48,900 nucleotides of DNA from Hoylesella loescheii DSM 19665 = JCM 12249 = ATCC 15930 (GTDB taxonomy: Bacteria > Bacteroidota > Bacteroidia > Bacteroidales > Bacteroidaceae), in assembly GCF_000378085.1 (NCBI RefSeq), contig NZ_KB899225.1, positions 1-48,900 of the forward strand, written 5' to 3'. Made by a program: the position numbers and the translations under genes. Position 1 is the first letter of the stretch. Every line of letters begins with the position of its first letter. The notes beneath the pieces are model-generated. The model made no database searches and was not told the DNA's origin. It was given only the letters and a program-made list of their open reading frames with translations. Positions 25,818 to 33,106 of the stretch are shown here, piece by piece.

Positions 25818-26579
25818 TTACTCACGCATTTGCTTCATCAAACGTTTTGCGGCATCACCCGTTAGTTTGCTTTCGGCCAGATAATTATCCATCAGTTGCG
25901 TTTTATTTTTAAAGGCGTAGGGCGCAGAAAGCTTACCTATGGCGGTGCGTAAGGGCAGTTGCTGAAAGTAAGGGGCGGTGTTGCCAAGCCCTATTCTAGG
26001 GCCGTGCATCAGGTACGACTTATCGCGCGGGTCGGCAGAGGCATCGACTTCGAACAACACCTGTTGACCTTCAACAAAACGAAAGAGGGGTGCAAGCTGG
26101 AATGTACCTGCATGATGGGTGTCGAAGAAGTGGGTATCGAGGATGTGGGCCGATGCGTTTACGCCACACATGAAGTGCATCAGCACGTTGTTTGGTCCGA
26201 AAACCATGCTGTCGTCAGCAAATATCGCACTGCGAATAAGGGCCGAGTAATAATAGCCAGTGCTTACCGAGAGCGATATACCCATGCAAACACGGTTGTC
26301 CATCTTATAGGGTGAGGTAGCGTCTTTACCTCGGCGGTGCACATATAGTTCGCCAAAGTGGTTCATTTGCAGTTCGTTGGTGTGCACGTAGGGATCTTCA
26401 AACACGCCCGCGCGATAAAAATAACTTTCTAGTTCGATGGGATAGAGTTGCGTTTCGCGCGCGCGTATCTTATAATAGTGTAGCAGTTGGGCCGTGGTTT
26501 GTTGCAGCAAAGTTTCTATTTCTGCCTTTTGCGTGGTGGTGGCAAGTTGCGCCAGCATCTCTTTAACACTCGTTTCCAT
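25818..26579 (-). CDS. Conserved-looking protein of unknown function
   Basis: 253 residues, no signal peptide or membrane segment, so probably cytoplasmic. I do not recognise the family. N-terminal 45 residues are helical (KEMLAQLATTTQKAEIETLLQQ). The centre is rich in aromatic residues and His (ELESYFYRAGVFEDPYVH; NHFGELYVHRRGK; HILDTHFFDTHHAGTF), and the C-terminus is basic and helical (GDAAKRLMKQMRE). The DTHFFDTHH pattern could bind metal, which is a guess. A promoter candidate at 26638-26645 supports this start. It stands alone, convergent with lrgB and 267 bp after the AraC gene on the same strand. Confidence 0.7.
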   Translation of the reverse strand: METSVKEMLAQLATTTQKAEIETLLQQTTAQLLHYYKIRARETQLYPIELESYFYRAGVFEDPYVHTNELQMNHFGELYVHRRGKDATSPYKMDNRVCMGISLSVSTGYYYSALIRSAIFADDSMVFGPNNVLMHFMCGVNASAHILDTHFFDTHHAGTFQLAPLFRFVEGQQVLFEVDASADPRDKSYLMHGPRIGLGNTAPYFQQLPLRTAIGKLSAPYAFKNKTQLMDNYLAESKLTGDAAKRLMKQMRE

Positions 26580-26637
26580 ATCCTATTGGTTTTGCATTAT
26601 CAAGGCCTTTACCTCATAATGGCATCGGCCTGCAATG

Positions 26638-26645
26638 CAAAAGTA
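26638..26645 (-). promoter_or_regulatory. -7 element upstream of the 25818-26579 gene
   Basis: Minus strand TACTTTTG; 19-20 bases upstream is GTTC, a weak -33. The leader would be about 50 nt. Confidence 0.45.
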
Positions 26646-26846
26646 GGAAATTTCAAGGTTGGGCGAACACGCCGGGAAGCAAAATTAATAAAGATTATAC
26701 ATGAGGCATAAGGGTTTATACGTTTACTTTAGGCTATAACGCTTGGTCTTCTTTGCTTCCTAAGCATCATAGTTGCTATGGGAGTTGTCTGTTATTCTTG
26801 ATTTTCTTGCATGAGAAAACCAACTTAATAAGGGTACATCACCCCC

Positions 26847-27737
26847 TCACACAATCACCTTAATCTTGTGATAATTGTTTCTAAACTCCGTTGGCGAGCA
26901 TCCTTTCTTACGCTTAAAGATGCGATTGAAGTTACTCATATTGTTATAACCGCACTTAAAGCTTATCTCGGCGATGGTCTCGGTGGTGTCTATCAGCATG
27001 CGCGTGGCATACCCCATGCGTATGTCGATGATGTAATCGCTGAGCCTGCGGCCTGTGTGTAGCTTGAAAAAGCGACAGAATGCGCTCTCGCTCATGTTGG
27101 CTAGATCGGCCAGAGTTTTGAGACGAAGTTCGTACATATAATTGTCTGAGATGTATTTCTTTACCCGCAGCACACGCCTACTATCGTCTTCGATGTTCAC
27201 TTTGGCATAACTTGAGGTTGCCAAGGTGCGTGCGCCTGTGCATAGCGACAGCGTATGCAAGATGTCTAGGAACTTCATCAGGGCGGTAAAGCGGTCGGCC
27301 GTTTGGCTCAACTCGTCTAGTTTGCCATACACCTTCATGATGGTGGCCATGGGAAAGGCCAATCCCTTTTGCGCCTCTTTCATCATTCGGCGTATGCTTT
27401 CGAAGGGTGTCTTACCGAAAAACTGGTCGGTTTCGGTCATTCCAGCCCCAAAATTAAACTGAATGGTTATCTCGCGGATGTCTTCGCTCTTGCATTCGTG
27501 TTGCTCCCAAACGTGTTCTAGCGTGGGACTGGTTATGAGCACGAGGTCGAAATCGCCAATCACTTCGCTATTATCGCCCACCGTTCGCTTCACCCCCGCA
27601 GCGTTTTCAACGAAATTTAATTCGAAAACGTCGTGGTTGTGCACGGGATAAGAGAACTCTTTCTTATGCCTATCTGCGATGTAGAGGGCATCGGTCTCCA
27701 TCAACGGGGTTATTTCGTGTAGTACGTAAGTGTCCAT
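26847..27737 (-). CDS. AraC-family transcriptional regulator with cupin-type sensor domain
   Basis: 296 residues. The N-terminal half (YPVHNHDVFELNFVENAAGV ... LVLITSPTLEHVWEQHE, about 28-95) looks like a cupin ligand-binding domain. The C-terminal about 100 residues have two helix-turn-helix motifs (LADLANMSESAFCRFFKLHT and IAEISFKCGYNNMSNFNRIF) and the family end CSPTEFRNNY. It is the last gene on the mannan-cluster strand, 276 bp beyond the epimerase gene, and is a plausible controller of that cluster; this rests on position only. Its upstream gap holds tandem repeats at 27782-27997. Candidate target sites are the 21-bp iterons at 36751-36813. Confidence 0.85.
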   Translation of the reverse strand: MDTYVLHEITPLMETDALYIADRHKKEFSYPVHNHDVFELNFVENAAGVKRTVGDNSEVIGDFDLVLITSPTLEHVWEQHECKSEDIREITIQFNFGAGMTETDQFFGKTPFESIRRMMKEAQKGLAFPMATIMKVYGKLDELSQTADRFTALMKFLDILHTLSLCTGARTLATSSYAKVNIEDDSRRVLRVKKYISDNYMYELRLKTLADLANMSESAFCRFFKLHTGRRLSDYIIDIRMGYATRMLIDTTETIAEISFKCGYNNMSNFNRIFKRKKGCSPTEFRNNYHKIKVIV

Positions 27738-27781
27738 AATGTAATAAGTCTTAGCCTCAACAAGTCAAGTGGAAGAGAAAA

Positions 27782-27911
27782 CGGCCTCACCCCCAACCCC
27801 TCTCCAAGGGGAGAGGGGAGTAGATAGCTTGGCTGCTTTGGTTAATCGGCCTCACCCCCAACCCCTCTCCGAGAAGAGAGGGGAGTGGATAGCTTGGCTG
27901 CTTTGGTTGTT
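27782..27911. repeat. 65-bp tandem duplication carrying GC-rich repeat copies 4 and 5
   Basis: 27782-27846 and 27847-27911 are near-identical direct repeats, each starting CGGCCTCACCCCCAACCCC and ending in AGCTTGGCTGCTTTGGTT. The hairpin base pairs differ between copies (CTCCAAGGGGAG against CTCCGAGAAGAG). Confidence 0.85.
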
Positions 27912-27922
27912 ATTAATGCTAT

Positions 27923-27997
27923 TTTAGGATATTATTTTTTCTTGCAATTTAGGATTTTATTCTTTGCTTGCAATTTAGGATATTATTTGCTTACAAT
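27923..27997. repeat. 3 x 25-26 bp AT-rich direct repeats upstream of the AraC gene
   Basis: Units begin TTTAGGATNTTATT at 27923, 27948 and 27974 and the first two end in CTTGCAA. They sit about 190-260 bp upstream of the regulator start. Confidence 0.75.
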
Positions 27998-28013
27998 GTC
28001 GAAACAAGGCTAT

Positions 28014-28054
28014 TCACTCCCCTCTCCCCTTGGAGAGGGGTTGGGGGTGAGGCC
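28014..28054 (-). repeat. GC-rich hairpin repeat, copy 6, forming the epimerase gene 3' end
   Basis: On the minus strand it encodes PHPQPLSKGRGE and the TGA stop of the epimerase gene. It is inverted relative to copies 4 and 5. Confidence 0.85.
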
Positions 28055-29228
28055 CTCTTTCCACCACTTCCAAACACATCCTTGCATTATGATAGGGGCA
28101 TTTCCAAAAGCCGGCCTTATCGTCTACAAGATTAGGGCGTGCGTTTTCGTCACATCCCCAGAACCATTCGCCTTGTTCGTGGTCTACGATATGCTTGTGC
28201 GTGTATTGCCAACAACGGCGAGCGATGTCGAGGGCAGCGGTGTCGCCGAAGTGTTGATAAAGGTCTATGTGCCCAATAACACACTCACACATCACCCACC
28301 ATTGGCGTTGAGTGTCCATTTTGCCAGTGTCTGTCCATCGTTCGTACACCATCGAGCCATCCGCTTGCAAACCCTCGTCCGCCGCCTTGGCAATGGACTT
28401 GATGGCCTTTTCCACCTTTTCCAACACAGTAGGTTGCCCCAATTCTAACGCGGCTTCGTGTAATAGCCACACCGCCTCGATATCGTGACCAAAGCTTTGT
28501 ATGTTGCGACACCCTTCCCAACGGTCGTCGAAGAAAAGATCGAGGTGGTTTGTCTGCGGATTAAGCAAGCGAACGAGGAAAATGTCTATAAGGTTGGCAA
28601 TGCGTTCGGCCAGTTCGGGCGTGCGCCACACACGGTAGAGATTGGTGTAAGGCTCGAGGATGTGCAGGTGCGTGTTCATCGTTCGCGACCCATTCTCGTC
28701 CTTATCGCTCAGTCGCATGTCGGCAATAGGCTGCCAGTTGCGCGTTAGGGCCTCAACGTAGCCATTGTTCTCGTGGTCGAAGGCATGCCGTTCGATGTCG
28801 GCATAGAGATCTTTGGCCTGCTGCAAGGCCACTTCGTCGCCCGTGGCTCGTGCATATTCGCTCAATCCGTAGATGGCAAAACCGATGGCGTAGGTTTGCT
28901 TTTTGGTGTCGAGCGGACGCCCTTGGGCATCCAAACTCCAAAAAACGCCACCCTCTTGCTGGTCGATGAAGTGGGCCATGAAATAATCTTTGGCCCTAGT
29001 TGCAGCCTCCAAGTATTCGGGTTTGCCTAAAACACGATAGGCCGCAGCAAAGGCCCACAGTATGCGCGCATTGAGTACGACTCCCTTTTCGGCATCGGGT
29101 ACGGGATTGCCATGGCCGTCTATCCGCCCAAGAAACCCGCCATAACGATGGTCTACCATCTTATTGAGCCAAAAAGGCATGATGTTTTGGGTGAGTTCGT
29201 CGTGCAACTCCTTCTTCAGTTTGTCCAT
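28014..29228 (-). CDS. AGE-family epimerase, probable mannobiose 2-epimerase
   Basis: 404 residues, no signal peptide: cytoplasmic. The N-acylglucosamine/cellobiose 2-epimerase family has an (alpha/alpha)6 barrel with conserved His residues, seen here in SFGHDIEAVWLLHEA, CECVIGHIDLYQ and KCPYHNARM, plus tryptophans in WWVM and GEWFWG. Next to GH130 and GH26, the likely reaction is beta-1,4-mannobiose -> mannosyl-glucose, as known for the Bacteroides fragilis mannan cluster. It starts 2 bp after the transporter stop. The last 12 residues and stop codon come from a dispersed GC-rich repeat; the conserved core ends just before, at ARMCLEVVE, so the tail is probably neutral. Confidence 0.88.
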   Translation of the reverse strand: MDKLKKELHDELTQNIMPFWLNKMVDHRYGGFLGRIDGHGNPVPDAEKGVVLNARILWAFAAAYRVLGKPEYLEAATRAKDYFMAHFIDQQEGGVFWSLDAQGRPLDTKKQTYAIGFAIYGLSEYARATGDEVALQQAKDLYADIERHAFDHENNGYVEALTRNWQPIADMRLSDKDENGSRTMNTHLHILEPYTNLYRVWRTPELAERIANLIDIFLVRLLNPQTNHLDLFFDDRWEGCRNIQSFGHDIEAVWLLHEAALELGQPTVLEKVEKAIKSIAKAADEGLQADGSMVYERWTDTGKMDTQRQWWVMCECVIGHIDLYQHFGDTAALDIARRCWQYTHKHIVDHEQGEWFWGCDENARPNLVDDKAGFWKCPYHNARMCLEVVERGPHPQPLSKGRGE

Positions 29229-29230
29229 AA

Positions 29231-30631
29231 TTACTTCCTTTTTTCTTGTAGTTCGGCGGTTATTTGCTTCATCTTCGCTTCAGAAAGGGGGTAGAAATAG
29301 ATGAATGCCAACGAGAGGAAAGCCCCTGCGGCGGGCAAGAACGAGAGGAACATCTTGATGCCTTGAATGGTCTCGGCTGACTGAACGGCATTGGCTTGGA
29401 AACCAAATTGGGCAAGCATCCAGCCTGTTACGGCCGTGCCAAACGCCCAACCGAACTTCTGACTCATTGAAGACGACGAGAAGATAAGCCCTGTTGCGCG
29501 GTTGCCTGTTTGCAATTCGCTATAATCGGTACAGTCGGCGTACATGCTCCACAGCAAGGGGAAGATGCTGCCTGCACAAACGCTGATGAGCGCTTGCAAG
29601 ATAAAGATGAGCGCGAGCTGACCTTTATCGAGCCAAAAGAAGCCTATGCTGAGCACTGTTGCTACTGCCATGGCTGCCATAAAGGTGTGACGCTTGCCTA
29701 TTCGGTTGCTTATTGGGGCGGCAAGTATAACGCCTACGATGTTGGCGGCTTGCCCAACGGCGAGGTAAAGACCGCTAAGCACGAAGGGCAGACCCAGGAA
29801 CGAGATGTTGCCCACGGCCGTTTCGTCGATGTAATACTTGAAATAGTAGACCGTTGCGCCATCGCGAATGGAGTTGAACACAAGCGATGCCACGCCCGCG
29901 CCCAGCAAAATCCACCACGGACGATTGTGCAACAGGTCGCGCAGGTCGGTCTTGAGCGAAGTTTTTTCTTGCTTCACGGGTTTTACGCGCTCTTTCGTGA
30001 GGGCGAAACAACCAAGGAAAAGCACCACGCACACTATGGCAATAACCACCACGGCCATAAGCCAACCAAACTGTGGAGCGGTGAGCCAGCCACGCATTGG
30101 ACCTTTGGGGTAGCCTCCACCGAAAGCGTTTACCAACGGCATAAAGAGCAACAAGGCTACGAACGAGCCAAGATAGGCGAAGGTCATGCGGTAAGTGGCC
30201 AGCGTGTTGCGGTGTGCAGGGTCGGGACTCATCACGCCTAGCAGCGAAGCGTATGGCACATTGATGGCCGAATACACCATCATCATCAGTGCGTAGGTAA
30301 CGAAGGCGTAGACAATTTTCCCCGTCTCGTCCATCGGTGGGGTAAGAAACGTTAGCACACCGATAGCTCCGAAGGGCACAGCCAGATAGAGCAGGTAGGG
30401 ACGGAAACGTCCCCAGCGCGACGAAGTACGGTCGGCCACAGCTCCAACGATGGGATCGAAGAACGAATCCCATACGCGAGTGATGGCGAACATGGTACCA
30501 ACGATGGCGGCCGAGATGCCAAATACGTCGGTGTAGAATATCATGAGATAGGCTCCGAAGAGTTTCCAGAACATCGACGACGACATGTCGCCCAGTCCGT
30601 AACCTATCTTTTCGCTAAGCCCTATCTTCAT
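29231..30631 (-). CDS. GPH-type sugar:cation symporter (MFS_2), probable mannobiose importer
   Basis: 466 residues with about 12 transmembrane segments and the glycoside-pentoside-hexuronide family signature IGYGLGDMSSSMFW, FYTDVFGISAAIVGTMF and VWDSFFDPIVGAVADRTSSRWGRFRPY (positions within the first 80 residues). It carries small sugars across the inner membrane with a cation. Between the GH130 gene (ATGA-type overlap, 4 bp) and the epimerase gene (2 bp gap), it most likely brings mannobiose or mannosyl-oligosaccharides to these cytoplasmic enzymes. Confidence 0.88.
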   Translation of the reverse strand: MKIGLSEKIGYGLGDMSSSMFWKLFGAYLMIFYTDVFGISAAIVGTMFAITRVWDSFFDPIVGAVADRTSSRWGRFRPYLLYLAVPFGAIGVLTFLTPPMDETGKIVYAFVTYALMMMVYSAINVPYASLLGVMSPDPAHRNTLATYRMTFAYLGSFVALLLFMPLVNAFGGGYPKGPMRGWLTAPQFGWLMAVVVIAIVCVVLFLGCFALTKERVKPVKQEKTSLKTDLRDLLHNRPWWILLGAGVASLVFNSIRDGATVYYFKYYIDETAVGNISFLGLPFVLSGLYLAVGQAANIVGVILAAPISNRIGKRHTFMAAMAVATVLSIGFFWLDKGQLALIFILQALISVCAGSIFPLLWSMYADCTDYSELQTGNRATGLIFSSSSMSQKFGWAFGTAVTGWMLAQFGFQANAVQSAETIQGIKMFLSFLPAAGAFLSLAFIYFYPLSEAKMKQITAELQEKRK

Positions 30632-31791
30632 AATGCGCGGTTTTTGGCAATGAGTTTCTTGATGTTTTCAACACTTGCAGCGGTGGTTAGTCCGTCTTGC
30701 GGCGTGTGTAAGCAATAGTCTACCAGCCGCTCTACGGTCGAAGTGGCCACATGCATGCGTGTATCCGACGAGGCATAATAGATAAACACGCGCCCATCTT
30801 CATCGGCAATCCATCCGTTAGAGAAAACAACATTCATCACGTCGCCCACATATTCGCCACCTTGGGGCACCAAAAGGTAGCCGCCAGGCTGAGCAATCAT
30901 GCGCGTGGGGTCGTCTAAGGCGGTCATATACATATAGAGAACGTAGCGCAATCCGCTAGCGCAGCCCCTCACGCCATGTGCCAAATGCAACCAGCCTTGT
31001 GGCGTTTTGATGGGATGCGGACCTTCGCCGTTCTTCATTTCCATAATGGTATGGTAGTGGCGAGGGTTGATAATGGTTTCTTCGTGCACCTCGGCGTGGG
31101 TGGTATCGTCGACTAATGCCCAGCCAATGCCACCTCCCGAACCTGTGTCGATAAAGCCATCTTGCGGTCGGGTGTAAAAGGCGTACTTGCCATCAACGAA
31201 CTCGGGGTGCAGAACAACGTTGCGCTGCTGACTCCGCGCTTTGAGATCGGGCAGCCGTTCCCACGTTTTCAGGTCGCGGGTGCGTGCTATTCCGGCCGTG
31301 GCAGTGGCTGCCGAGAGATCGGCGGGCTTGCTATCGTCGTGGCGTTCGGCACAAAACACACCGTAGATGTAACCATCTTCGTGGCGAGTTAGGCGCATAT
31401 CGTAGATGTTTGTTGCGGGATTGTCGGTCTCGGGCATAGTTATCGGCTCGTCCCAAAAGCGGAAATTATCTACGCCATTAGGACTTTCGGCCACGGCGAA
31501 GAAGCTTTTGCGGTCGGCTCCTTCAACACGAACCACCAGCAAATATTTGTCGCCCCACTTCATTGCGCCTGCATTGAGCGTGGCGTTCATCATGATGCGC
31601 TGCATCAAGTGGGGGTTGGTGCGTTCGTCTAGATCGTAACGCCACTCCAAAGGCGTGTGTTCGGCAGTCAATATAGGGTTCGCATAGCGTTCGTAAATGC
31701 CGTTGCCGTTTTCCAATATGTGGTTAGGCGTGGTGAGCAATGCCTCGTGGCGTTGGCGAAGTGCATTGAGTTTAGATTTGAATGTTGACAT
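30628..31791 (-). CDS. GH130 4-O-beta-D-mannosyl-D-glucose phosphorylase
   Basis: 387 residues, no signal peptide. GH130 five-bladed propeller features: NGIYERYANPILTAEHTP, TNIYDMRLTRHEDGYIYG (holding the proposed catalytic Asp), RNVVLHPEFVDGKYAFYTRP and WLHLAHGVRG. The length and the start (KLNALRQRHEALL) fit subgroup GH130_1, which converts Man-beta-1,4-Glc + phosphate to mannose-1-phosphate + glucose. Paired with the epimerase and transporter it completes the cytoplasmic mannobiose route. 192 bp of low-complexity repeats separate it from the upstream GH26 gene; it overlaps the transporter start by 4 bp. Confidence 0.9.
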   Translation of the reverse strand: MSTFKSKLNALRQRHEALLTTPNHILENGNGIYERYANPILTAEHTPLEWRYDLDERTNPHLMQRIMMNATLNAGAMKWGDKYLLVVRVEGADRKSFFAVAESPNGVDNFRFWDEPITMPETDNPATNIYDMRLTRHEDGYIYGVFCAERHDDSKPADLSAATATAGIARTRDLKTWERLPDLKARSQQRNVVLHPEFVDGKYAFYTRPQDGFIDTGSGGGIGWALVDDTTHAEVHEETIINPRHYHTIMEMKNGEGPHPIKTPQGWLHLAHGVRGCASGLRYVLYMYMTALDDPTRMIAQPGGYLLVPQGGEYVGDVMNVVFSNGWIADEDGRVFIYYASSDTRMHVATSTVERLVDYCLHTPQDGLTTAASVENIKKLIAKNRAL

Positions 31792-31983
31792 TTTTGTGAG
31801 TTGATGAATTTATGAGTGAGTGAGGTTATGGGGTTATGAGTTGCGGAGATGGTAAGTTTATAAGTTGGTGAGGTTATGAGTTGGTAAGTTAGAAGCTTTG
31901 CGAGTTCTTCGTTCTCTTTATCTTCTTTAAAAGCAGAATAAGCCTTCAAACTTATGAACTTAAAAACTCAGAAACTTAGAAAC
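31792..31983. repeat. Low-complexity tract between GH26 and GH130 genes
   Basis: On the minus strand, directly after the GH26 stop, units such as AAGTTTCTAAGTTTCTGAG and later AACTTACCAACTCATAACC recur. Similar GAGTTNNTGAGTT sequences are at 15600-15735 and 39050-39160. Confidence 0.65.
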
Positions 31984-33105
31984 TTATTTCTTACGTTTTT
32001 TTGATACCATCCAACACGACTTGTTTGGTGCGCTTTTCAGTTTGCTACGGAAAAGGAACACGCCCTCCTTATATATCTTTCTGAAATCGTCGGCGCAGGT
32101 TTTGTCGGGTGCAGGACCGAAGTTCTCTTCGGCTTTATCCCATGCGTTGCGCCAAAGTAGCACGTAACTGGGGGCAAATCCCTTGATGGCGGGCACCAAT
32201 GTAGAGCTATACCATTGTGCATCGGGCGTGTTTCGGTAGCCAGCCTCTGTTAAAGCGTACAGCTTGTTGTGGCTTTTGGCATACTCCGACATGATACGCA
32301 TCTCGTTTTGGCATTGCTCGATGAAGACCGCACTGCCGTTATACTGATACAAATCCACGCCAAGCACATCCACATAGCTATCTCCGGGGTAGAAGAGAAA
32401 ATAGTGTTCGGGCGTGTCGTTGGCTTGTGCATTGGGCGAATAGCTCCAAACAAGGTTGCGTAAGCCTGCTTGTGCCATGGCGTCGAACGTGAGACGGAAA
32501 AGCGCCTTGTATTGTTCGGGCGTGCATTGTTTGCTTCCCCACCAAAACCAAGCACCGCTCATCTCGTGCCACGGACGGAAAATAACGGGCACGGCACGAC
32601 CTTTTTCGTCTTTAAGCGATGCCATGAAGTCGGCCATACGTTTGTGCCAAAGTTGCATTTTGCCTGCTTCCTTACCGCCAGGCAAAACTGCCGTAACGGC
32701 ATCTCCCTCTGTATTCCATGCGTCTTTTCCTGTAACGGGGTTGTAGGGATGCCAACTGATGGTCACGATACCGCCTTGTTGATGGTGGGCGATAATTTGT
32801 TGGCGCATCTTATCAAAAGGAACACCGTCCAGATTCTTGTCGTTTCCTAGTTCCAGTCCGCCCAATTCGCAACCAAGAACTGCAGGATAATCGCCACAAA
32901 CGTCGTTAACGTCGCTTCGTCCAAACTCCCATTTCCACGTCGTTCCATAGAAAAGAGCGTCTTGATGACCAAACATTACGCCACGCTTTTGTAGCGTTTG
33001 AAGGCGTTCGATGAGGCCTTGTGCAGGCGATTTACACAATATCTTTTTCGCATTTGCATTCATTGCGAGCATTGCTATTGCCATAGCGAGGATTATTTTT
33101 TTCAT
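31984..33105 (-). CDS. GH26 endo-beta-1,4-mannanase
   Basis: 373 residues from ATG 33103-33105. This start gives a clean signal peptide (MKKIILAMAIAMLAMNANA); the frame stays open upstream but would overlap the GH3 gene. GH26 catalytic residues are visible: acid/base Glu in RPWHEMSGAWFWWG (about residue 181) and nucleophile Glu in ALTEAGYRN (about 287). VMFGHQDALFYGTTW near the N-terminus is also typical. It cleaves mannan or glucomannan, often to mannobiose. There is no lipobox, so periplasmic or secreted. The gene starts 1 bp after the GH3 stop: translational coupling is likely. Confidence 0.92.
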   Translation of the reverse strand: MKKIILAMAIAMLAMNANAKKILCKSPAQGLIERLQTLQKRGVMFGHQDALFYGTTWKWEFGRSDVNDVCGDYPAVLGCELGGLELGNDKNLDGVPFDKMRQQIIAHHQQGGIVTISWHPYNPVTGKDAWNTEGDAVTAVLPGGKEAGKMQLWHKRMADFMASLKDEKGRAVPVIFRPWHEMSGAWFWWGSKQCTPEQYKALFRLTFDAMAQAGLRNLVWSYSPNAQANDTPEHYFLFYPGDSYVDVLGVDLYQYNGSAVFIEQCQNEMRIMSEYAKSHNKLYALTEAGYRNTPDAQWYSSTLVPAIKGFAPSYVLLWRNAWDKAEENFGPAPDKTCADDFRKIYKEGVFLFRSKLKSAPNKSCWMVSKKRKK

Positions 33106-33106
33106 A

